A stretch of DNA of 64,000 nt from Hyphodiscus hymeniophilus (taxonomy: Eukaryota; Ascomycota; Leotiomycetes; Helotiales; Hyphodiscaceae), in assembly GCA_016508695.1 (NCBI GenBank), contig VNKQ01000009.1, forward strand, positions 620,001 to 684,000, written 5' to 3'. The position numbers and the translations under genes were made by a program. The notes under the pieces were generated by a model that made no database searches, was not told the origin of the DNA, and saw only the letters and a list, made by a program, of their open reading frames with translations. Each line of letters opens with the position of its first letter. Position 1 is the stretch's first letter. Of the stretch, positions 11,664-21,624 are shown one piece after another.

Positions 11664-13830
11664 CGCGCTTATACTCTCGTTTATAATCTCTAATTTAAAA
11701 TAAGAAAAGGGGGAGGTCATCGAAAAAAGTTAATAATTTAGTCGAAATATTTAGTAATTTAAGGGCCTTTAGTCCCCTAAATCCCCTTATATTAAAGGTT
11801 CTTCGAGCGTTACTTTTTTAGCTTATCCTTCTTTCTCGATTAATAATATTATTAAAAAGAGACTATAACTTAATATTAGAGTATTTATAAAAGCGATTAG
11901 TATATAAAAGTGTCTTTACTTCTAGTAATAAATACTTACTTTATAGCTTAATCGAGAAGGCTTTAGTATAACAATTAAATATCGATAATATTAAGGGATT
12001 AAAAGTAAATATAACTCTTAAGATTAGTCTTCTCTTAGGCTTATTAAGACGAGTTTAACGTACGATTCCTACTTTTAAAAAGTACTAGAAAAACGCTTTA
12101 AATAAAAAAAAGGTTTTAAATAACTTTATTAATCTTAAATTAGATTTTAAAGTTTAGTTCGATTGACTTAGTAATATAAAGGCTAACTTTTTATAAGTGC
12201 CTTTAAAGGAAGAAGTAAGTAATAATAACGATAATAATAATTAAGGGCCCCCTATTAATAATAAAGAGTCTAATTCTAGTTTTAATTCTAGTTTTAATTT
12301 TATTAATATTAATATAAAAGAGGTAGCTATAATAGTTATTATAGGAAAGTAATTACTTAGATTTTCGTGGTTTTTATAATTAACGAGTAATTTACTTACT
12401 ATTTTCTTATATTACTTATAACGGCTATAACGTAACGAATTTATTTAATTATAAATATATAAATTAATTAATATTATATAGGCGTATAAATCCCTGTTTT
12501 TGTATTTATAAATTTTATTATAGTTATAAAGTTATACTATATCGCATTTTTTTATAGACGTTATAAAATCCCACGATTTTCTAAATAAGCAAGAGGTTTT
12601 TATTTATCCTATTACCTTTTTATTAATAACAAAAGCAATTATAAGTATTATTCTATGTGAGTTATAGTATTTAAAAGGTCTTTATTTATTTTATTTATAG
12701 CCTAAGTATTAAAAGTATTCCCTTATATTAAGGCGCGTAATTAGCCCTTAGCTAATTGTCTAGACTACCTTATATAAAAACCCTTTAAATTGTAATTATT
12801 CCTTTTCTAACTACTTTTACTATCGCCTAATATATGCCTTTAAATTATAAAAGCTCTTTTTAATAAGATTTAATTTTAAGGAGTATAAAAGTAAGAATTC
12901 GAGAGTAACTTTACGTTAAGTATAAAGGTTAATAATACGTTATCTTTTATAAATTCTATAATTATTTATTATAAGTATATTATAGTCGCTAAAGAACTTA
13001 TTTATATAAGAAAGAAAAGAGAATTTAAGCTAGTATTTAAATATCTTTATAATAATATTTCCTCGAAAAGTAATTGCGTATAAGTAACTATTAAGAGTAT
13101 ATATAAAAAGAATACTCTAATATTTCGATCTCTTAAACTACTTCTTTACTCTTATAAGCTAGCCCCTAGGGGATTAGAACTATTAACAATAAGTAATTCT
13201 CTCGTTTAATATAGTCTTATTATAAAATATAATTTGTTTTACGTCTTATTATATTATTCGCTATCTCTAATCGATAAGTAAAGCCTTTAACTACTCTAGT
13301 ATAATAAGCGTAGTAACCTTATACGTATACTTAATCTTTTTAAGTACTTTCGAGATATAGGGAATAGTAAGTTTAAGGTTATATTCTAAGTAGATATAGT
13401 TTATAATTTTGTCGAGAAATAGCTCTAGGTCCGTAATTAAGAGGTCTTATACAAATATAATAATTTAAGGGATATATTAAGGTTTAAGACTTAGTTTACA
13501 AGTTAAAAGAATTATATTGCTTCTAGTTCTTTTTTGTATTTGTTTCTTACGCTCCGATATCGATTTATATATAGTATTATAAGTAACTACTAGTTTATAA
13601 AGATTGTATAAGGGGTTTATACGGAGTAGAAAATCGATCTCGGTAGCGACGTATTAAGGGAGTCTAGGGGTTATTTGCGATTTAAGTAAATAATTAAGGG
13701 AGTCTTTATAAATAATTTGATTAACTTACGAGCTTAAAATAATTGGAATTAATTTAGTTATTAATATTATATAAATTATCGATAGTAATCGTCGTCGTCA
13801 AAAATCACGCGTATACTATTTCGCCTATTT

Positions 13831-13864
13831 TGGGCCCAAATTACGCTGAGCCCGTAACCGACAG
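13831..13864 (-). repeat. Right terminal inverted repeat
   Basis: Read on the minus strand it begins CTGTCGGTT and ends AATTTGGGCCCA, pairing with 10193-10226. It is followed by TA at 13865-13866, the presumed right copy of the target duplication. The element edge lies only 87 nt before the SRP19 start codon. Confidence 0.92.
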
Positions 13865-13951
13865 TAACTCGAAATCTCAAACATCCTTACCCCCGCGACC
13901 GCAACCGCAACCCCACCATCTCTCCTCCAAACTTCACTTACACCCACCACA

Positions 13952-14874
13952 ATGTCGCATGCACGTATAGAAGAAGTCAGCGACAGCGACCTAGAAAGCG
14001 ACCCCTCAGAAGGCGATATCGATGATCTCGGCTCCGACTTCGACGAGCGTGAAATCTTAAAGGCGCGCACACAAGCAACTGGTCCACGGCCCTCCCAAGT
14101 GCCTCCCCCAAACCCCGCCAGCACCTTTATCAACCCCTCACAGATACCGTCTACCACCAATACATCAAGTTCGAAAGTCCGTACAGACGCTGATGGCACA
14201 CAATTCCATACCACGGAAGATGACTCGAAGTACAAGGACTTCCAATGTGTATATCCAATCTACTTTGACCAAAACAGGAGTAGGAAGGAAGGAAGACGAG
14301 TAGGGGTCGAAATGGCAGTCGAGAACCCGCTGGCGAGGGAGATTGTGGCCGCTTGTGGGAAGTTAAGGTTGGAGACGCTGTTTGAGCCGACGAAGATACA
14401 TCCAAAGGATTGGGCGAATCCAGGCCGGGTGAAGATTAGGGTGAAGGGTGGGCTGAATAAGAACGTTAAGAATAGTAGGTTGTTCCCAGTCTTGTAAGCT
14501 ACGAATCCGCAGGTACTGATAATTCTGGAATAGAGCACCACCTCTATACCCTGATATCCGAGCACCTGCTCGCTCATCCCACAACTCCTCAATCCGCAAC
14601 TCTGGTCAGGGTCCCTGGCGTACCGCCTCCAGATCTCAGCAAACCGTATCCGACGCCTGCAATACCTAAAGGCTGGAAAATGAGCTCCATACTACCATAT
14701 TACAGCCCGGCATTGACAGGCGGTGGTGTGAGCGAGAACTTCTTAAAGGACATGATGGCGGAAATGCAAGGACAGATACCTGGCATGCCGAACATGGGTG
14801 CAATGGAAGGTCCTAGTGGAAGTGGTGGAGAGTCAAAACCAAAGAAAGACAAGAAGAAGAAAATCAAAGGTTGA
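13952..14874 (+). CDS. SEC65: SRP19 / Sec65 SRP subunit
   Basis: Signal recognition particle 19 kDa subunit, which binds SRP RNA and prepares it for SRP54 in co-translational targeting to the ER. Exons 13952-14474 and 14534-14874 (intron 59 nt, GTAGGT...TAG) give 287 residues. After an acidic N-terminus (EEVSDSDLESDPSEGDIDD) comes the SRP19 fold: FQCVYPIYFDQNRSRKEGRR, NPLAREIVAACGKLRLETLF, HPKDWANPGRVKIRV, then across the splice VKNKHHLYTLISEHLLAHP. The C-terminus is lysine-rich (KPKKDKKKKIKG), as usual in this family. The fungal protein is longer than the human one because of the acidic and basic tails. The coding start is 87 nt from the end of the transposon, so its promoter must lie inside or overlap RIP-altered DNA. 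Confidence 0.95.
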
Positions 14875-16286
14875 ACGCCGGGTCAGAGGGCATAGAACAC
14901 ACTCGCAGAATGCCAACTCAAGCAACGGACTGGCCCGAGATGGTCTTGCATATCACGGAAGATTATTTATAGTTTGCAGCTTGTGAATGCAACTCTGTGG
15001 GCAACAATGCAAGCCCGTTGGAATCGATCTGGGTATCTATGGTCTACCGTACTAGATGCCTACCCTGTCTTGTAGCAGGCAATCAAAAACCATTCCAGCC
15101 AAATAAGCAAGTCTACTTAGCTCCGAGTACGAGCAGTAGACATGCAAAAGTATTTCTCTTTCTTGAACCTTAGATATCTTAGAATCAAAGGCGTTCTTTG
15201 CATTAGAATTCACCTTCCTATTGCTCCCCTAGCTTCCGAATCTGGAAGCGTAATATATCCATACGGCTATCAGTCCCTGAGTTTGGCAATGTCGGAAAGG
15301 TGCAGGCGTAATTTCGTATAATGAAGAGAGACTCTTAAGCTTTGTTTTTTTCTACACCTTGTGTTACGTTCCGTAAAGCACTGAATGCCCTGAGAATCTC
15401 TACTACTCAAGACCTTAAGTTTGGTCGGAATAAATTTCTTCGACAAGTGCCTACGTACCTCTCGAGCTGGTGTCCAATTTAGCTCGCTTCTCCATTAGAC
15501 AGGCCAGCTAGAATCCTTTCACTAACTTGACTACGCAAGGCTCAAGGTGCAACCCGACAACCTTTTCTTGTTACTCATTATCCTACTCTTCACTTTATTC
15601 ACTAGCAAGGCGCTCTCATACTACCGTCGCCGTTCCGCTCTTTCGAGTGATTTTGTCGCCTACAGTCGAAAATCTCTCTCCTCGACCTACAAAATCTCAT
15701 CACCCACAACAAGCGAGCAAGGGAGTTTGGCAATTCCTTCACGACGTGTAACTCTTGACTTGTAAATTTTTTTTTTTTTGAACAAGCAGAGCAACTTTCT
15801 AACAGACATTCTATACCACCAAGGCCTGGCGTCAACTCCCTGTTAAGGCAGATAGCCAACACAGCAAGTTGGCTAAGCAAAGTGAAATCATACTTGAAAG
15901 TTATTTGGTTCTTCTGCGATTCAATTCACTTGCTTTTAATACTAAAGTCCTGAGATAGCCCAGCCCCCGATCTTAACGATTCTTTCTTCTTAAATGCTTT
16001 GACTCTAGTATACTTCTAACTGCACAAAGTAGCTACCTTCTACTTCCACAGCTCTTGCTTTAGATTGTGGGTTTCCCCTTAGTTTCTTTAAATCCTGTCT
16101 TGCTTACTCCATAGTCTACCATTATTCTTCTTCTAGATCCACCTCTCACCTTTGCTTTAAGGTTACCCATCTCCGCTTTCTTTCTTTCTTGATTCATACA
16201 ATCTTCCAATGAAAAGTTTGCCTATAGTGGAATCTACTGATTTAATACTTCTTATAGCAGCAGTCTTTCGTCACAGCTCGTCCCCC
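14875..16286. other. Intergenic before rid gene
   Basis: About 1.4 kb between SRP19 and the methyltransferase. It holds a poly-T run near 15767-15779 and long pyrimidine-rich stretches from about 15960 to 16200, typical of fungal promoter and leader sequence. A 72-codon open frame at 15547-15765 with a hydrophobic start was considered and not called. Despite lying close to the degraded element it shows no RIP-type composition. Confidence 0.55.
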
Positions 16287-18592
16287 ATGGCAGACTACCA
16301 AAGCGCAATCGTTATTGAGGAGGACAACTGCTCAATACAGAACATGCCAGCCTCCCTCCACCGATCCTTGTCAAGTGCATCAAATGTATCATCTACATCA
16401 TCGCATACCATACGGGCAGAAAGCCCTGAAGTGGAGGTCGTTCCACAAATGGCAGGTCTAAGTGTCCAATCCCCAACTACCTCTCAAGCATCTCGACCTA
16501 CCGACGCCCCAGTATCTGGTATGAAGAGACGTCGTCTTGGCGAGCTAGACGAGGAGAGATGCCGTCGTCCTCGACCATATCGCATTGTCAACATGTCATC
16601 AGATGACGATCTCGAGGAGGATCAGCCCAGAATACAGCAATACGAGGAACAGGAAAATGAGATCATTGATGTTGAGGCTATAGAACAGAAGCTTGAGGAA
16701 GAAATATTTGAAGAGCGCCATCCTCGCCCATGCCAGAAGTCTACAGGCCTGGCAGCTCTTCGAAATGGCCCGATTGTCCTACCTTTCATAGAGCTTAGTA
16801 CCTATGAATGGAACAATTCCCGTCTGAAAGCAGGGAAAACGGTAGAATTGAGAGACGGGAGCTTCCTGAAGATAAAAACAGTGGTTCAGAATGTGCAGAG
16901 CGATGCGCTTGCGCTCCGAGGATGGAAGCTCAAGAGAACAACACGCCTAAGAAAGTACCATGGCATTGTTCTCCGGAACCTCAACGAGCTCATTTTCACC
17001 TTTCAGGTTGATCTTGATGATCCTCGACACTACCTAGAGCAAAGCGTCGTCGAAGTTGCCTTGGAGGACGTTCTTCGGATTCGAAAGCTGGTCTGTACAA
17101 ATTACCCTTTCCCAAAGTTTCGATTCGATGATGAACTCCTTCATACCGACAAACCAGAAAGGATCGCGAAGGAAAAGATCAAGGATACCGAAGTATTGGT
17201 GGCTCGGTACAAGATTACAACGAAATTCGCCAATGCAAGCGCTCGGCTTGAGAACGTGAAGAAGGCCAATAATTACAGTCGTACTCAACTTGAGACACTC
17301 GACATTGGCGAGTGCACAATTGGTTGTGTAATGCCAGTTTCGCTTCAGCGAGACCTTTGGCGTGGAGACACGGTCATTGGGGGGTCTGGTATCAAGAAAA
17401 TGGCGAGATCAGCAGGTCAGGCTGGCCAGCCCCGAGCTTACGAGTATGTTGATCTCTCGAATGACGATGACAAGGCCTTCGAGGAGAAGTCAAAGGCAAA
17501 TCTCACCAACCGCCCCCCTCAAGCTGCCGCCAAAGGAGTTCAGATATACACATATGGTGATACTTGTGAGTTTTCAAATTTCTCCTATATTGAATTGGAG
17601 TGCTAACAGAAGTCAGTCACTGGAGGTGGTGGAGCTATGAGTGGAGCAGTGTCGGCCGGCTTGAAGCCGCTGTTCGGCACCGACTTCATGCCAATTTGCT
17701 GCGAGACTCTCCGTATAAATTTTCCTGATGTCAAGGTCTATGAGCTATGGGCGCATGAGTTTTCTGTTTTGCCTGGAGACTTTCACGTGGACATCCTTCA
17801 CCTTTCCCCACCCTGTCAGGTGTGGTCTCCCGTTCACACACGACCTGGCAAAGACGATGACATGAATTTCGCTTCATTATTTGCCGTGGAGGAATTGATC
17901 AAGAAGACGAGACCTCGAATGATTACTCTGGAGCAGACATTCGGAATCTTGCATGATAGGTTCAGACCTGCCTTCAATGCCTTGATTAGAATGTTTGTTG
18001 ATAGTGGTTATTCGGTGAGCTGGCAGGTTGTCAAGTTCACAGATTTTGGACTAGCCCAGAGTCGAAAGAGATTGGTAATTGTGGCTGCTGGGTAAATATC
18101 ACCTCCTTAGCTTTGATATCTCAGACCATATGCTGACTTTGCTCCAATAGTCCTGGCGAAACTTTACCCAAATTCCCGGCTTATACACACTCGAAGAATG
18201 CTGAGATTGGTCTCAAGCCTTGGACCTCTGTTCGTGATGTGCTCTCCAAAGTCCCCCGGAATGCCACCCAACATGACATTCGTGCTGCCGCCTCCAGACC
18301 TCTCGCCAGTTGGCACGTTTGGGACGATTCGTCGGTTGTTTCTTGTATCACGACTAACGGCGGAGACCACAACTGCCACCCTAGCGGCAAGCGCTCCCTG
18401 ACGTTTCGCGAACTGGCAGCTCTTCAAGGATTTCCCCATGAATACTTCTTCGCTGGTAGTTGTGCTAAGGTGATTAAGCGTCAGATTGGCAATGCCGTGC
18501 CACCCGTAATTGCTAAGATTCTCTTCACTAGCGTCAGAAAACATCTTGAACGAGTTGATGCCGCAGAGCAGCATCGATATCGCCATCATTGA
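16287..18592 (+). CDS. rid: RID-type cytosine DNA methyltransferase
   Basis: Putative C5-cytosine methyltransferase of the RID/Masc1 class, required for RIP in Neurospora and for methylation induced premeiotically in Ascobolus; nuclear. Exons 16287-17565, 17617-18091 and 18151-18592 give 731 residues. An acidic N-terminus precedes a BAH-like region (about 200-340). The catalytic domain starts near residue 427 with motif I (FTGGGGAMSGAVSAGL). Motif IV is SPPCQVWSPVHT with the catalytic Cys, motif VIII is AQSRKRLVIV, motif IX includes LTFRELAALQGFP, and motif X is KRQIGNAVPP. Motif VI reads LEQT instead of the ENV of other C5-methylases, a hallmark of this class. The chosen ATG sits in a good context (CCCCATGG); an in-frame start at 16209 would add 26 residues. 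No lesion was seen. About 2.4 kb separates it from a RIP-mutated element. Confidence 0.92.
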
Positions 18593-19756
18593 ACAGAATG
18601 TTGAGATTCGATTTGGAGGTTCGGTAATTGATGATGTTACTAGAGGATGGTGTTCGTTGATAAACGGGAGTTTAGGAGCATAAAGATGGAACGTTTCCTA
18701 GTACCATTCCCTGTTAGTACATTATTGCACGAGATACTGTGATCTGCATGCTTGTGACCTCTATGAAAATCGGCACCCTTCTTTCCTGACCTTTTAAAAT
18801 TACCAGAATTGCATCATACCAACTCCTGATATTGTGCCAAGTGATGATACGCCGGGTCAGGTTTCAAACTGGGGAGATTTGTTACACATCTACCCGTCAT
18901 CTATTCAGCACGAAAAAATGCACTCGCAGTCGTTGAAGATGCTTGAACAATTCTAGATGGGGTCTTGTTCGGCAATCTCAGCCGTCGAAACCGTTGAGAT
19001 TTTCGAATTTGTGTAGTCAAGCCATGGTCTGTTTCAGTTAGTTACTTCGAGCGTTGTACTTTCTTTGGTTTGAGAATGCTCACGCTCTTTACCCGTTGGA
19101 CACTTTCCAAGTTGACGCCCAGGGCCCGGCGCTCAAACGCTTCAAAGTCCCTGAGTGCCATTGATATTGCTCTAAGTAGGAGTCTATTGGTGGCGAACAA
19201 GAACAAGCGGCCTTGGATGCCAGAAGCCGGTCACCGACTAATCGTATGCATACAACCAAATACGCATCATAAATGATTCACAAATCCAACTACTTAGTTT
19301 ACTAGGCGGGATTGAAGAATTACCGATCTTGTGGGGTTTCTAACCTGCGGTAGAGACGCAACTTCATAAGATAAAAAACTCGAGCTCTTAAGGTGCCAAC
19401 TCAGGGTCCAAGTCAGAACAATTTTATCAACCAACTTCAATTCGAGTTTTTTTATAGGCCCGCCCGTATTTCACGCCGATACCCGCAAACTTGGAATGCA
19501 GCAGAGATAGCTTGGAAAGTCTCTAAATGGCTTCAATAATCGGTGTGGGGAAACAACACTATACATAAAAGTTAACGAATCGCGCCAAACAGTGCCATGA
19601 TGTTACATCTGAACGCCCATGCCACAGATTGGCAATCCCATTACTGCGCCAAACACTTCCTAGTAGTTTTGACGTCGATGGGTCATATTCTGCGCCTCTA
19701 TTCGTCTCATAAGACTGAATAACCTGCCGTGGCAGCGTCCTTCTCCCTCTGTCGAC
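18593..19756. other. Convergent intergenic region
   Basis: Between the 3' ends of the methyltransferase gene and ATG27. No gene, RNA or repeat was recognised; a 68-codon frame at 19070-19276 has no support. Confidence 0.5.
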
Positions 19757-20780
19757 TCATACCGCCGCGTAGCCACCCCTACTTCCACCTCCCTGTATAG
19801 TACTCAGGACTCTCCGCATCCAATCTTTGAAGAGGTATGGAACGTCGCGGATCGTATCGCCATGAGGCAGGAGATCCCAGCCACGTGCGCCGTATCGATT
19901 GTAGTTGAGCCACGAGCCAAAGATAAGATAGGTTGCCGTTGAGAAGAACGCGATGAGAATAAACCACGTAAAGAAACCCCAGTGACCTGCTTTATCCGCA
20001 TCCTGCTCGTCTTTCGCGCCTTCGCAAGCCCACTTCGTGAGCCAGCGCAGCCGCAAGGTATCAACATCTCCCTCTCCCTCCTCGTATCTTACGAATTGCA
20101 GACTAGGCGAATCCGGATCCTCCTTGGCATCATCTCCATCGTCCTCGTCCCGCTTGACCTTCTCCTCGGTATATTTATCCTCTGGATCATAGAGATGCTC
20201 TGTTCCCTCTCGATTCTTGTCACAAACAAACTCAATTATCGCCTTTTGACCCCGATTCTTTCCACCTTCTAATTTGCGGAATCCACCGTTCATTGAAACT
20301 CGCAGACCTTCCTTGGTGGAGTCTTCGTGTGAGGTCGAATCCTTTAGTCGCTCCCATTTCGGTTCCATATGTCCACCACCCTTTTCTTTTAATTCACCCG
20401 CAATAGGGTAGACCTCATCGAGAACATCGTTGCCATCTGTAATTGTACGTTTTATTGCACAAACTAATTTGGTTGTCAGTCAGGGGCGACCTGTGAAATT
20501 AAAAGACCAAAAAGACAACAAGCTTACGCTGAGTACCGTTGGGGCATTGTTCCTCTGCTGGGATATCCTTGACCTTTCCTAGAGCTTTACAGATATCAAC
20601 CGTGTAAGTTGTATTGTGATTCTCAAAGTGGTGCATAACAGATTTGGCTCCCCCCAATGGCTTAAGATTGAAACTCTGCTTGTTCACCCGAATATGTTCG
20701 CAAGAAAAGCTTCCTGCCGCCGCAGAGAGAAGGGGAAAGAGAAGGGTCGAGATGACTGCGGCATTTTGAGCTAACCGCAT
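19757..20780 (-). CDS. ATG27: Autophagy protein Atg27
   Basis: Type I membrane protein that traffics between Golgi, endosome and phagophore assembly site and helps Atg9 cycling. Exons 20780-20528 and 20436-19757 (91 nt intron) give 310 residues. The start is the only ATG before a good signal peptide (MRLAQNAAVISTLLFPLLSA). The lumenal MRH-like domain has the expected cysteines (SFSCEHI, VDICKAL, AEEQCPNG, EFVCDKN, WACEGAK) and the conserved GNDVLDEVYPIAGEL that spans the splice junction. One transmembrane segment follows (WGFFTWFILIAFFSTATYLI, about residues 233-252), then a short cytosolic tail with GARGWDLLPHGDTIRD and DVPYLFKDWMRRV. It lies divergently from the amidase gene. Confidence 0.95.
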
Positions 20781-21624
20781 GATTGAGGTTTGGGTGAAGG
20801 CACGAAATAGGGCCACAGAGATCGCGATGTGTAGGCCAGTGAAGCAAGCAAGAAATTAAAATAGCTGAAATGAGGAAGTGAAGTAAAGAGAGATGAAGGA
20901 CGAATGGCGTGGTCGTCAAGTTGGTAATACTTGAGTATGGTCTGGGACCAGCAAATGAATTCAGCGCTAAGTCGTATTTAGCTTAAATACCACGTGTTTG
21001 TCGGACCTTTTTACTCAACATTGCCTTAAAACGCTGATATAGCTCTACTTCAATGATCAAACAGATGCCAATATCTCCAATGTCTCATGTAATTACTAAA
21101 AATGTGAAAATTTGTTTAGTCTCCAAATTAGACTCCTCCGCAAGTACGGAGTGATCAAGTCTATACAAACATGTTCTGAGTGTTAGCTTCCAAAACTTAC
21201 CTTTCTGGAGCGCCTTGGTTGCTTAACGTCTTCATCGCCATCACTTCCCTCCCAGAATCGGAAAGTTGTCAAAGCCATGGCACTGATGGCAGAGTTGTTG
21301 ACTTTCGTTGAATACATCGCAGCGCAAATGAACCTTATGGGAGCAGGAAGCATAGATACTCCGTGCTGTCAGATATTCATAAGTAGTGTTACAAGAATCA
21401 TGTTGTGTTAAAACTTTCATTCATGCTTTCTCTTTATCGTGGTTCTAGCTCTGCATAAAGGTGGTGGTGGAGCTCTGTTTAGTAGAGTCGTTGTTGTTGT
21501 CACCCCTCCTATGGACCTCGGCATCTTTCGACTTTACCGCCTACATGACCCCCACCTTGGCTTCACCACTCCTTGGTTTACAGTTCTCTTCTCATCTCAG
21601 TGTTCTCAACTCACCACCATCAGA
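20781..21624. promoter_or_regulatory. Divergent promoter region
   Basis: This 844 nt gap lies between the start codons of ATG27 (minus) and the amidase (plus). It contains near-copies of the TACGGAGTA word (21145-21153 and, inverted, 21357-21365). No TATA box or nitrogen-regulatory cluster could be named with confidence. Confidence 0.45.

Larger units (their letters stand above)
10193..13864. mobile_element. RIP-degraded TIR DNA transposon
   Basis: A 3.67 kb AT-rich island set abruptly into normal-GC sequence. Its ends form a 34 nt terminal inverted repeat with two mismatches, flanked on both sides by TA, which fits a TA-inserting class II element (Tc1/mariner/pogo/Fot1 group). RIP is evident: the 60 bases 10681-10740 contain 16 TA dinucleotides and no CA or TG. 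Both TIR mismatches (G/A after TT, T/C before A) are RIP-type transitions. Every frame is full of stops, and no transposase triad, reverse transcriptase or other domain can be read. The length exceeds typical Fot1 elements (about 2 kb), so a nested insertion or another TA-specific superfamily is possible. A serine/arginine-like tract near 11560-11700 might be the relic of a nucleic-acid-binding protein, but that is a guess. Confidence 0.88.

Noticed and set aside
10187..13866. TTAA near the left end, suggesting a piggyBac-type target
   Set aside because: The TTAA is absent at the right end; only TA is shared.
15547..15765. Small protein with a hydrophobic start
   Set aside because: Pyrimidine-rich leader DNA produces Leu/Phe/Ser-rich frames; another frame overlaps it and no family is recognised.
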